Shown piece by piece: positions 16,545 through 24,440 of a stretch of DNA of 64,000 bases (position 1 is the stretch's first letter; the number at the start of each line of letters is the position of its first letter). The translations under genes and the position numbers were made by a program. A model generated the notes under the pieces. The model made no database searches. It was not told where the DNA came from and saw only the letters and a list, made by a program, of their open reading frames with translations. The stretch is from Rhodococcus sp. OK519 (lineage in GTDB: Bacteria; Actinomycetota; Actinomycetes; Mycobacteriales; Mycobacteriaceae): assembly GCF_003051005.1 (NCBI RefSeq), contig NZ_QAOW01000002.1, positions 248,001-312,000 on the forward strand, written 5' to 3'.

Positions 16545-17342
16545 ATGAACCGACTGGTCGACAAGAAGATCGTGATCACCGGCGCCGCGAGCGGGATCGG
16601 GCGGGCCGCGGCGGGCTTGATGGCAGCGGAGGGGGCCCGGGTATTGATCGCCGACCTCGACGCGGACGCCGCTGGTGAGGCGGCCGAGCAGATCGGCCTC
16701 GAGGGCGGTCGGGCGGTGGGTATCGCGGTCGACGTGATGGACGAGAAATCGATGGCCGCGATGATCGACCGCGCGGTCGCAGAGTTCGGTGGCCTCGATG
16801 TGCTGTGCAACCACGTGGGCGGAAGCAATCCGCGCACCGACCTGGACCTGCTGCGCATGGATCTGGCCGAGTGGGACCGCGCGATGGCACTCAATGCGCG
16901 CAGCACGGTCGTCGCGTCACGTCTGGCGCTGCCGCACATGATCGAGGCCGGCGGCGGATCGATCATCAACACGGTGTCGGTCGCCGGACTCACCGGCGAT
17001 GTCCTCCAGTGCGCCTACGGGGCGTCCAAGGCTGCGGTGATCCGCCTGACCCAGTACATCGCCACCCAGTACGGCCGACGCAACGTCCGCTGCAACGCGA
17101 TAGCACCGGGCGCGATCATGACGCCCGCCCTGCGCGACAACCTGCCGTCGGACGTGATTGCCGACATCCGCGATCACAACGCCCTGGACCTGATCGGCGA
17201 TCCCGACGACATCGGCTGGGCGATGGTGTATCTCGCGTCCGACGAGTCCCGCTACATGAGTGGGCAGACGCTCGTGCTCGACGGCGGTCTCACCGCTCAG
17301 AGTCCGATCGCAGCGAGCCGACGCGTCCTGCTCGACGACTGA
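16545..17342 (+). CDS. Short-chain dehydrogenase/reductase
   Basis: A 265-residue classical SDR using NAD(P)H. The cofactor motif TGAASGIG is at residues 12-19, acidic LDAD after beta-2 suggests NAD(H) preference, the NNAG motif is varied to CNHVGG, and the active-site YGASK is present with the upstream Ser in NTVSVAG. The C-terminal SGQTLVLDGG is standard. AGGGA lies 7 nt before the ATG at 16545. Substrate unknown; it begins the accessory metabolic region. Confidence 0.88.
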   Translation: MNRLVDKKIVITGAASGIGRAAAGLMAAEGARVLIADLDADAAGEAAEQIGLEGGRAVGIAVDVMDEKSMAAMIDRAVAEFGGLDVLCNHVGGSNPRTDLDLLRMDLAEWDRAMALNARSTVVASRLALPHMIEAGGGSIINTVSVAGLTGDVLQCAYGASKAAVIRLTQYIATQYGRRNVRCNAIAPGAIMTPALRDNLPSDVIADIRDHNALDLIGDPDDIGWAMVYLASDESRYMSGQTLVLDGGLTAQSPIAASRRVLLDD

Positions 17343-17362
17343 GGCTCACACGGGACTGGGCC

Positions 17363-18418
17363 TCAGACGGTGACGCGTTCACCGAGGAATGCGTCGATGT
17401 GCTGCCACGTGGTGTCCTTCGCGCCGGGACCGGCGAGCAGGCCGAGATGGCTGCCGGGCGCCGTCTCGAACCGCACCGACGGCGATCCGGTCAGGACGTC
17501 GACTATCGCGCCGACCGAGTCGGCGGTAGCGATGACGTCGCCGGTGCCACCGACCGCGAGCACCGGCACGGCGAGTTCGGCGAGCTTGATAGTGTTGACA
17601 CCCAGCGTGATCCGGCCCTCGAACATCCCGTTACCGAGAACCAACTCCTCCGCCATCTGATAGAAGAGTCGACCCGGATAGCCGGGCATCTCGGCCATGA
17701 ACCGGTCGATGGCCTCCATCCGGGCGAGGGTTTCGGTGTCGTGCAGGTTGTTCGCGACGAACCACGGCTTGAGCAGTTCGCGCTGCGGTGCGGTGGCGCG
17801 GTACGCGATCTGGACCAGCGGCGCGGGCAACCCGCCCATGAGCCGCGTCAGTTCGGTGACCGGGCGGTGGCCCGTGACGTTCCCGACCGCCCGCGCGACA
17901 GCCATCGTCGGGATCTTGGAGTAGTCGATCGGGGTACCGAGCGCCGTGACCGACGCAATCGGCAGGTCGGGGTGCGCCGACGCCGTGAGGAGCGAGATCG
18001 TCCCGCCGAGGCTCCAGCCGACGACGTCGACCGGGACACCGCCGTGCAGGTCACTGACCCGCCGCAGCGCGCCCGGGACGATGTCGTCGATCCACTCCTC
18101 GAATCCGAGGTTCCGGTCGGCGTAGCCGATGGTCCCGTAGTCGACGACGTACGGCGTGCGACCAGCCTCGGCCAGGTGCGCGACGAGGGACTGCCCGGGG
18201 CGCAGGTCGTAGCAGTGCATCGGCACCGCGAGCGGCGGCACCAGCAGCACCGGGGCACCTGCGGACCCCGGCCCGTAGCGGTGCAGATCCCGGTGCTGCT
18301 CACGATGGATCAGCACGGACGGCGTCCGCTCCACAGGCGCGACACCACCACCGAACGTCAGCCCCCACGCGTTGCGCAACGACGTGTTCAGCCGCGATCC
18401 CCAGTTCGATTCCCGCAC
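17363..18418 (-). CDS. PhaC-like alpha/beta hydrolase
   Basis: A 351-residue cytosolic alpha/beta hydrolase related to polyhydroxyalkanoate synthase subunit PhaC. The elbow is GWSLGG with Ser136, whereas true PhaC synthases use Cys, so hydrolase activity (depolymerase, esterase or acyltransferase) is more likely than polymer synthesis. The catalytic His is probably in PGSHLGLLAGP near the C-terminus, and the acid in VGGTGDVIA. It starts with GTG preceded by GGGGAG. Convergent with the SDR gene, 20 bp apart. Confidence 0.8.
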   Translation of the reverse strand: MRESNWGSRLNTSLRNAWGLTFGGGVAPVERTPSVLIHREQHRDLHRYGPGSAGAPVLLVPPLAVPMHCYDLRPGQSLVAHLAEAGRTPYVVDYGTIGYADRNLGFEEWIDDIVPGALRRVSDLHGGVPVDVVGWSLGGTISLLTASAHPDLPIASVTALGTPIDYSKIPTMAVARAVGNVTGHRPVTELTRLMGGLPAPLVQIAYRATAPQRELLKPWFVANNLHDTETLARMEAIDRFMAEMPGYPGRLFYQMAEELVLGNGMFEGRITLGVNTIKLAELAVPVLAVGGTGDVIATADSVGAIVDVLTGSPSVRFETAPGSHLGLLAGPGAKDTTWQHIDAFLGERVTV

Positions 18419-18471
18419 GACTCTCCCCTGCCCTGTCGACCTTCGTTGCGAGCATCTTACCGGCGAGTCAG

Positions 18472-19098
18472 TTAGGGCCGCTGCTGCGCCAGCAACTCCT
18501 CGAAGGGCACCACGTCGGCGAAGTGGTCCACAGGACGAACCCGCTCACGTAACGCCATCGCCGCGGCCAGTTCGTCGCCGGCGCGGGCGATCCGCCGCGC
18601 GAGCGCCTGGTCGCCGGATCCCGCCCAGTCCTCGGAGGCCGCGTAGACCGCCGTCGGGACGACGCCCGCACGCAGGTAGGCGAACATCGGGCGGATGGCG
18701 TGGTCGAGCGCGAGCGAGTGCCGCGCGGTGCCACCGGTCGCGCCGAGCAGGGTCGGCATGCCGTCGAGCATCCCCTGCTCGAGAACGTCGAAGAACGACT
18801 TGTACAGGCCGCTGTACGACGCGTTGAAGATCGGGGTCACCGCGACGATGCCGTCGGACGACGCGACCCGCTCGACGACGGATCGCAGTGCGCCACCGGG
18901 GAATCCGGTGAGCATGTTGTCGACGAGCGCGTGCGCGTGATCGCGGAGCTCGACCACTTCGACATCCGCCCCGATGCCGCGCTCGCCGAGCGCGGCGACC
19001 GTAGCGGCGGTGAGCCGGTCGGCGAGCAACCGGCTCGACGACGGCTGCGTCAGCCCCGCGGAGACCACCGTCAGGGTTCTGGTCTGTGCGTCGGTCAC
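18472..19098 (-). CDS. FMN reductase, LLM-partner (CE1759) family
   Basis: A 208-residue flavodoxin-like NADPH-dependent FMN reductase. The phosphate-binding loop (GLTQPSSSR, residues 15-23) and TPIFNASYSGLYKSFFD are typical. It belongs to a family that occurs almost only next to the CE1758-type luciferase-like monooxygenase, and here it overlaps that gene by 4 bp (19095-19098). It should supply reduced FMN to the partner, making a two-component monooxygenase. Confidence 0.88.
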   Translation of the reverse strand: MTDAQTRTLTVVSAGLTQPSSSRLLADRLTAATVAALGERGIGADVEVVELRDHAHALVDNMLTGFPGGALRSVVERVASSDGIVAVTPIFNASYSGLYKSFFDVLEQGMLDGMPTLLGATGGTARHSLALDHAIRPMFAYLRAGVVPTAVYAASEDWAGSGDQALARRIARAGDELAAAMALRERVRPVDHFADVVPFEELLAQQRP

Positions 19099-20183
19099 GA
19101 CAGCACCCCCGCTTCCCTGCCCGCTAGCAGGCTCGCGTGCGTGGGGGCGTCGGGCACGTGCGCGGGCCGCATCGCATCCATCTCGCGCCGCAGCACGGGT
19201 ACGACTTCCTCGCCGAGGAGGTCCAACTGCTCGAGAACCGTCTTCAGCGGCAGCCCGGCATGGTCCATCAGGAACAGCTGACGCTGGTAGTCGCCGAAGC
19301 TCTCCCGGAACGTGAGGGTCTTGTCGATGACCTCCTGCGGGCTACCGACGGTGAGCGGAGTCTGGTCGGTGAACTCCTCGAGCGACGGTCCGTGGCCGTA
19401 GACCGGGGCGTTGTCGAAGTAGGGCCGGAACTCGCGGACCGCGTCCTGCGAGTTCTTGCGCATGAACACCTGACCACCGAGTCCGACGATCGCCTGGTCG
19501 GCCGACCCGTGACCGTAGTGCTCGTAGCGGCGGCGGTAGAGGTCGATGAGCTGAACGAAGTGCTCCTTGGGCCAGAAGATGTTGTTGGCGAAGAAGCCGT
19601 CGCCGTAATACGCAGCCTGCTCGGCGATCTCGGGACTGCGGATCGACCCGTGCCACACGAACGGCGCGACGCCGTCGAGCGGACGCGGCGTCGACGTGAA
19701 GCCCTGCAACGGCGTCCGGAACCGGCCTTGCCAGTTCACGACGTCCTCACGCCACAGTTTGTGCAGGAGCGCGTAGTTCTCGATCGCGAGCGGAATGCCC
19801 TCACGGATGTCCTTGCCGAACCACGGGTACACGGGTCCGGTGTTGCCGCGTCCGAGCATGAGGTCGACACGCCCGTCGGCCAGGTGCTGGAGCATCGCAT
19901 AGTCCTCGGCGATCTTCACCGGATCGTTGGTGGTGATGAGCGTCGTGGACGTCGAGAGCATGATCCGCTCGGTGCGGGCCGCGATGTAGCCGAGCAGGGT
20001 CGTCGGCGACGACGGCACGAACGGCGGATTGTGATGCTCGCCGGTGGCGAAGACGTCGAGGCCGACCTCTTCCGCCTTCTCCGCGATCGCGACCATCGCC
20101 TTGATGCGCTCGGCCTCGGTCGGTACGCGACCGGTGGTGGGATCCGCGGTCACGTCGCCGACGGTGAAGATTCCGAACTGCAT
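19095..20183 (-). CDS. Luciferase-like flavin monooxygenase (CE1758 family)
   Basis: A 362-residue TIM-barrel LLM-class oxygenase beginning MQFGIFTVGDVT. FATGEHHNPPF, a motif of alkanal-monooxygenase-like proteins, is present near residues 46-56. It forms a translation-coupled pair with the downstream FMN reductase. The ATG at 20183 is preceded by GGAGG at 6 nt; an in-frame TTG at 20195 lies upstream of that site and is rejected. Substrate unknown. Confidence 0.88.
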   Translation of the reverse strand: MQFGIFTVGDVTADPTTGRVPTEAERIKAMVAIAEKAEEVGLDVFATGEHHNPPFVPSSPTTLLGYIAARTERIMLSTSTTLITTNDPVKIAEDYAMLQHLADGRVDLMLGRGNTGPVYPWFGKDIREGIPLAIENYALLHKLWREDVVNWQGRFRTPLQGFTSTPRPLDGVAPFVWHGSIRSPEIAEQAAYYGDGFFANNIFWPKEHFVQLIDLYRRRYEHYGHGSADQAIVGLGGQVFMRKNSQDAVREFRPYFDNAPVYGHGPSLEEFTDQTPLTVGSPQEVIDKTLTFRESFGDYQRQLFLMDHAGLPLKTVLEQLDLLGEEVVPVLRREMDAMRPAHVPDAPTHASLLAGREAGVLS

Positions 20184-20194
20184 GCCTGCCTCCA

Positions 20195-20212
20195 AACTAT
20201 TTTAAAGTTCAA
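20195..20212. promoter_or_regulatory. Imperfect palindrome upstream of the LLM gene
   Basis: AACTATTTTAAAGTT is an A/T-rich, nearly symmetrical element in an otherwise GC-rich intergenic stretch between the divergent LLM and acyl-CoA dehydrogenase genes. It could be a repressor operator or a promoter core; this is seen by pattern only. Confidence 0.3.
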
Positions 20213-20329
20213 CCATATGCCACGAACCGCGCCGCCACGCGGATTATTCCGCCCGCATCCTTGACGTTCCCGCCGAACCGTCATTGACTGCAGTCGAGGG
20301 TCACCGTCACCACCACTTCAGGGGGTCGC

Positions 20330-21967
20330 ATGCGGGTCACGCACGAGGTCACCAACCAGGTTCCGCCGTTGATCGACTACGACGCGGCCGACTATCCGCC
20401 GCTCCTCGAGGCCCTGCAGCGCGAGGGCGCACATCACGCGCTCGACGAAGTGCATCGCGTCGGACGACTCGCGGGCGGCTCCGAGGCTCAGGCACTGGGC
20501 GACCTGGCGGAGGCTCATCCCCCGGTCCTGCGCACCCACGATCGCTACGGGAACCGGGTCGACGAGGTCGACTACGACCCCGCGTACCACCAGTTGATGG
20601 ACACCGCGGTGGAACTGGGCCTGCACGGCGCCCCCTGGGCGGATCCCCGACCGCAGGCGCACCTTATCCGCGCCGCCAAGAACGCCGTGTGGGGGCAGGT
20701 CGATGCCGGTCACGGGTGCCCGATCTCGATGACGTACGCCGTCGTCCCCGCGCTGCGCCACAACCCCGAACTGGCCATGCAGTACGAACCGCTGCTCACC
20801 GCCAAGGTGTACGACCCCGAACTGCGCGCCCCCCTCACCAAGCCAGGCCTCATCGCCGGCATGTCCATGACCGAGAAGCAGGGCGGCTCCGACGTCCGCG
20901 CCGGCACCACCCGCGCGGTCCCCCAACCCGACGGCTCCTACCTGCTCACTGGCCACAAGTGGTTCACGTCCGCGCCGATGTCGGACGTCTTCCTTGTGTT
21001 GGCGCAGGCGCCGGACGGTCTGACGTGCTTCCTGCTCCCCAGGATCCTGCCCGACGGGTCCCGCAACGCTATGTACCTACAGCGACTCAAGGACAAGCTC
21101 GGCAACCACTCCAACGCGAGCAGCGAGGTGGAGTACGACGAGGCCGTCGCTTGGCGCGTGGGCGACGAGGGTCGCGGCGTGCGCACCATCATCGAGATGG
21201 TCAACATGACGCGCCTCGACTGCACGATCGGCACCTCGACGGGCATGCGCGTCGGCATCGCGCAGGCCGCGCACCACGCGGCGCACCGCAGCGCCTTCGG
21301 CGCACACCTGATCGACCAACCACTGATGCGGAACGTGCTCGCGGACCTCGCTGTCGAATCGGAGGCGTCCACCACCGTCGCGATGTGGCTCGCGGCACTC
21401 ACCGACCGCGCCGACAACGGCGACCCGCAGGCGTCGATTCTGCGCCGCGTCGCCCTCGCCGTGAGCAAGTACTACGTGTGCAAGCGCGGCCCCGCACACG
21501 CGGCGGAGGCCCTGGAGTGTCTGGGCGGCAACGGCTACGTCGAAGAGTCCCGGATGCCGCGGCTGTACCGGGAGGCGCCACTGCTGTCGGTGTGGGAGGG
21601 GTCGGGCAACGTCGCTGCCCTCGACGTCCTGCGCGCAATGGCCCGTCAGCCCGAATCCGTCGAGGCGTTCTTCGACGAACTCGACGACAGCGCCGGCGGC
21701 GACCACCGTCTCGACTCCTCGGTGGAGAAACTCAAGGCATCGTTCGCGGACGTCGCGACGTTGGAACACCGCGCCCGCAGTGTCGTCGGCGAGATGGCCC
21801 TCGCGCTGCAGGGCGCGCTGCTCGTCCGGCACGGACATCCGTCTGTCGCGGACGCCTTCTGCGCGAGTCGACTGTCCGGCGAGTGGGGCACCGTGTTCGG
21901 CACCCTGCCGACCGGCCTCGATCTGACCTCGATCATCGACCGGGCGACCCCGAAGGTCGGTTCCTGA
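20330..21967 (+). CDS. AidB-like acyl-CoA dehydrogenase
   Basis: A 545-residue FAD enzyme of the AidB branch, longer than standard acyl-CoA dehydrogenases (about 380 aa). Features are MTEKQGGSDVRAGTT and GHKWFTSAPMSD in the FAD/substrate region, and LECLGGNGYVEESRMPRLYREAP in the C-terminal helical domain, with the extra C-terminal domain of AidB. E. coli AidB is induced by alkylating agents; actinobacterial paralogues may be true acyl-CoA dehydrogenases. It diverges from the LLM pair. Confidence 0.88.
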   Translation: MRVTHEVTNQVPPLIDYDAADYPPLLEALQREGAHHALDEVHRVGRLAGGSEAQALGDLAEAHPPVLRTHDRYGNRVDEVDYDPAYHQLMDTAVELGLHGAPWADPRPQAHLIRAAKNAVWGQVDAGHGCPISMTYAVVPALRHNPELAMQYEPLLTAKVYDPELRAPLTKPGLIAGMSMTEKQGGSDVRAGTTRAVPQPDGSYLLTGHKWFTSAPMSDVFLVLAQAPDGLTCFLLPRILPDGSRNAMYLQRLKDKLGNHSNASSEVEYDEAVAWRVGDEGRGVRTIIEMVNMTRLDCTIGTSTGMRVGIAQAAHHAAHRSAFGAHLIDQPLMRNVLADLAVESEASTTVAMWLAALTDRADNGDPQASILRRVALAVSKYYVCKRGPAHAAEALECLGGNGYVEESRMPRLYREAPLLSVWEGSGNVAALDVLRAMARQPESVEAFFDELDDSAGGDHRLDSSVEKLKASFADVATLEHRARSVVGEMALALQGALLVRHGHPSVADAFCASRLSGEWGTVFGTLPTGLDLTSIIDRATPKVGS

Positions 21968-22007
21968 AGAACTCGCACCACCACGTTCGCCACGTCATAG
22001 TGGAGGT

Positions 22008-22349
22008 ATGAGCGACGAACTCGATGCGCAGCCCGAAGTGACTCCGGATCACGATCTCCGCCGCTACGAGATCAGGGTCGGTGACGCGACCGCCGGATTC
22101 ACCCAGTTCATCGACAGCGGCGACCAGCGGATCTTCTTTCACACCGAGATAGAGGAACGCTACGCCGGGCGCGGCCTGGCCGGAACTCTGATCCGTGCGG
22201 CGCTCGACGACACAGTCGCGCACGGTAAGCGGATCGTGCCGATCTGCCCGTTCGTCGCCGGATTCCTCGACAAGCACGACGACTTCAAGGGGTTCGTCGA
22301 TGCCGTCACACCGGCCGCCCAGCAAGTGGTCATCGAATCCCAACGCTGA
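22008..22349 (+). CDS. Small GNAT-fold acetyltransferase (YjdJ/NATD1-like)
   Basis: A 113-residue minimal GNAT domain. RRYEIRVGDATAGFTQF, FFHTEIEERYAGRGLAGTLI (acetyl-CoA pyrophosphate loop, in place of the usual Q/RxxGxG/A) and KRIVPICPFV are hallmarks of the YjdJ family. Targets are unknown. GGAGG is very close to the ATG. A strong bidirectional hairpin follows. Confidence 0.85.
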   Translation: MSDELDAQPEVTPDHDLRRYEIRVGDATAGFTQFIDSGDQRIFFHTEIEERYAGRGLAGTLIRAALDDTVAHGKRIVPICPFVAGFLDKHDDFKGFVDAVTPAAQQVVIESQR

Positions 22350-22379
22350 TCGCGGCCCACCGAACTCCCTCGAACACGA

Positions 22380-22414
22380 ACAGGCCCCACTCCGCACAAG
22401 GGAGTGGGGCCTGT
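22380..22414. terminator. Bidirectional hairpin between GNAT and cold-shock genes
   Basis: Perfect 14-bp stem (ACAGGCCCCACTCC, 22380-22393, with 22401-22414) and a 7-nt loop between convergent genes. Confidence 0.88.
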
Positions 22415-22449
22415 CGTCCTGACATCGCCCTATTCAGGCGAGATCGGGA

Positions 22450-22653
22450 TCAGATCGCGTTGATGTTCGTGGCCTGGGGGCCCTTGGCGCCCTGGCCCAG
22501 ATCGTAGGAAACGCGCTGGTTCTCTTCCAGGCTGCGGAAGCCGCCGCCCTGGATCTCCGAGTAGTGCGCGAACACGTCAGCGCTGCCATCCTCGGGAGCG
22601 ATGAAGCCGAAGCCCTTTTCAGCGTTGAACCACTTGACGGTGCCGTTTGCCAT
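22450..22653 (-). CDS. Cold-shock-domain protein (CspA family)
   Basis: A 67-residue single cold-shock domain beginning [24 protein letters not shown], with RNP-1 KGFGFI and RNP-2-like VFAHY. Such proteins bind single-stranded RNA/DNA and act as RNA chaperones or antiterminators. GAGGAG lies just upstream of the ATG at 22653. A separate promoter is proposed at 22725-22754, and the gene upstream on the same strand encodes another RNA-binding protein (ANTAR). Confidence 0.95.
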   Translation of the reverse strand: MANGTVKWFNAEKGFGFIAPEDGSADVFAHYSEIQGGGFRSLEENQRVSYDLGQGAKGPQATNINAI

Positions 22654-22724
22654 TCCATACTCCTCTTGCTTGCCGATCACGAACCGCCGATCTTTGAGCG
22701 ATCCGGGCCGATACTGCTGAAAGC

Positions 22725-22754
22725 GTTATCCGAAGAGGAGATCGATCCCCGCAA
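22725..22754 (-). promoter_or_regulatory. Candidate promoter of the cold-shock gene
   Basis: On the minus strand TTGCGG (22749-22754) and GATAAC (22725-22730) are separated by 18 bp, giving a leader of about 65-70 nt before the ATG. The match is reasonable; no start-site data. Confidence 0.4.
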
Positions 22755-22763
22755 CTAAGCGAA

Positions 22764-22789
22764 TTGTGCGCGCAGACGCGCGGGCACAA
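22764..22789 (-). terminator. Hairpin between the ANTAR gene and the cold-shock promoter
   Basis: TTGTGC-GCG (22764-22772) can pair with CGC..GCACAA (ending 22789), with a small bulge. It starts about 25 nt beyond the ANTAR stop codon on that strand. It is a terminator or possible antitermination target. Confidence 0.4.
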
Positions 22790-22813
22790 GTCACTTTGAC
22801 CGCACTCAGTGAA

Positions 22814-23266
22814 TCACACTCGAGACGGGAAGTCGACGCGTTTGGGATCACTTTGTTGGACAAAGAATCCTCCGGACCCTCCTCGCGCGCCGCTGACGCA
22901 GCCCGCGGACGCGGTGACGTGGCGAACCCGGCGGTCGGTCCGACGGGGGGTGTGACCAAGTCGACGGATCTCACGCAGCCAGAAATGAGCCGCGAGAGTC
23001 GTCTGGGAGTTCGCACCCGCGTCATACGACGGACCATCGACGGTGGCAACGAGCCCTTCCGCGAGCGCAGCGATCCTGAGATTGTTCTCCTGCGAGTGCC
23101 GCATCAATTGCTGCGCGGCGAGGTCGCTGTCGCATCGATAGAGGATGCCGACTATCTCCAGCGCACGGGCACGGACCGCAGCGGACCCACCGCCCGACAT
23201 CCCCCGACGTGCCCCCGCTGGCGTCGGACGGTCGGCGTCCGACGACGGGATGAAGTTGTGGTGCAT
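22814..23266 (-). CDS. ANTAR-domain RNA-binding protein
   Basis: A 150-residue protein whose residues 31-77 (ALEIVGILYRCDSDLAAQQL, then NNLRIAALAEGLV) match the three-helix ANTAR domain, which binds twin-hexaloop RNA hairpins to prevent transcription termination. There is no receiver or GAF domain, so the usual signal-input module is missing. The tail (about 85-150) is Arg/Gly-rich and unlike anything I recognise. A GAAGGA site lies 7 nt before the ATG. It is upstream of, and codirectional with, the cold-shock gene. The antisense open frame over the same interval looks like a shadow. Confidence 0.75.
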   Translation of the reverse strand: MHHNFIPSSDADRPTPAGARRGMSGGGSAAVRARALEIVGILYRCDSDLAAQQLMRHSQENNLRIAALAEGLVATVDGPSYDAGANSQTTLAAHFWLREIRRLGHTPRRTDRRVRHVTASAGCVSGARGGSGGFFVQQSDPKRVDFPSRV

Positions 23267-23883
23267 GGAAGTTCCTTCGTGGTCATCGCGAGTTCATCTC
23301 GGCGACAACACGTATCGGCGCGCAATGACGCCTGTGACTGAGATCGTTCGGTCGAAGATCGACTCGACTCGCGAGCACTCGACCGGTGAGTTCGTGAGGA
23401 GATCAGGGGTTCGTCGCTTCGGCCGCTCAGGATCGATATCCGAGCTGACACACCGACTCAATGGCGCACCTGACATTCCCACTGTACCCGATCTACCTCC
23501 CGAAAGCCCCTCCACCACCTGGGGAACGCCCGGTTCACGAAGCCTCGTCGCCGCACCCCGCAGCCGCGCAGACGTCCCGACACAACCTCCCCCTTCCGCC
23601 CACAGCTGAGCGAATCCATCTCCCCTGCAGAAGGTTCGGACGCACGGGCAGCGGGCGCGACGGGGCGACAAAAAGCCGACGACGAACGGTCCGACGGATC
23701 TATCGCGACCTGAGCGATGCGGCTCTTTCGGTCCGCTACGCGACGCACCTTCTCCACTCGCCCCGCGATCGATACGATGAGGGTGGAGAGCGGTGCTGGG
23801 CAGCATTCACGCGAACGGCAGCATCGCAGCGGCCTCAGGCCAACACAATCGCCCTTGCGGCCGCGGGCCGAAAGGATCGACCG
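23267..23883. other. 617-bp stretch without a convincing gene
   Basis: Both strands have open frames, but each gives Arg/Pro/Ser-rich translations without recognisable motifs and mostly without ribosome-binding sites. It lies between the divergent ANTAR and small secreted protein genes and must hold their promoters. A small RNA is possible but not supported by anything I can see. Confidence 0.5.
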
Positions 23884-24129
23884 ATGGCACAGGAGCACGC
23901 CCACCCGCACCGCCCTGGTGCCGGACGACGCACCCTCGCAAGGACTCTCGTCGCCGGAGCACTCATGGCCATGCCGCTCGGAGTCCCAGCCGCGGCGGCG
24001 GCATCCGAACCCGCGCAGACATCGGGCGGCCCGCCCGCCGTGACGGCGGCCTCGGCAGGTCTCGACCACGCGGCCGCCTGCCGACGCTGGCAGAATCCCA
24101 ACGCCTACGGGCATTGGCACTGCCGGTGA
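23884..24129 (+). CDS. Tiny secreted protein with a C-terminal CRRW...HWHCR motif
   Basis: An 81-residue ORF with AAAGGA before the ATG. A basic N-terminus (HPHRPGAGRRTLART) and hydrophobic core (LVAGALMAMPLGVPAAAAA) form a signal peptide, probably cleaved near AAA-SEP, leaving about 45 residues. The mature end CRRWQNPNAYGHWHCR has two cysteines 15 residues apart, probably a disulfide, and two His that could bind metal. I do not recognise a family. The larger frame beginning at 23461 is judged a read-back and rejected. Confidence 0.65.
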   Translation: MAQEHAHPHRPGAGRRTLARTLVAGALMAMPLGVPAAAAASEPAQTSGGPPAVTAASAGLDHAAACRRWQNPNAYGHWHCR

Positions 24130-24221
24130 CGTCGGCGAATATGTGAAACTGCCCCGGCATGCAAACGGGACAGCTGGAGTGAAGAGTCGACCGATCGGTC
24201 AAAATTGCACGTGGCCGAAGG

Positions 24222-24251
24222 TCCCGCCCACCGAAACTCCGGTGGACGGGA
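24222..24251. terminator. Hairpin between the small secreted gene and tRNA-Leu
   Basis: TCCCGCCCACCG (24222-24233) pairs with CGGTGGACGGGA (24240-24251) with one mismatch and a 6-nt loop, between a plus-strand gene and a minus-strand tRNA. Confidence 0.6.
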
Positions 24252-24289
24252 TCCCCGATGCCATGTGCCGTCGGACGGCGGGACGGAGG

Positions 24290-24363
24290 TGCCCCCAGTG
24301 GGACTCGAACCCACACTCGGCGGATTTTAAGTCCGCTGCCTCTGCCAATTGGGCTATGGGGGC
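24290..24363 (-). tRNA. tRNA-Leu (anticodon UAA)
   Basis: A 74-nt cloverleaf on the minus strand: 7-bp acceptor GCCCCCA/TGGGGGC, D-arm with GG in the loop, anticodon stem GCGGA/TCCGC with loop CTTAAAA (anticodon TAA), T-arm GTGGG-TTCGAGT-CCCAC, discriminator A. CCA is not encoded in full (ACCT). The variable loop is only 5 nt (CGAGT), whereas bacterial leucine tRNAs normally have a long class II variable arm, so decoding identity deserves checking. It is the rare-codon UUA decoder in a GC-rich genome. Confidence 0.9.
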
Positions 24364-24440
24364 CCACCACCGGCCCGACTCCGGTGGCCACGACAGTGGA
24401 AACCAAGGAACAGTGTAAGCGGCACAAACAGTGAGCTAAT

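Noticed and set aside
22766-23341. 191-codon plus-strand frame opposite the ANTAR gene
   Set aside because: No motif and no ribosome-binding site, while the minus strand has a recognisable ANTAR domain with a good site.
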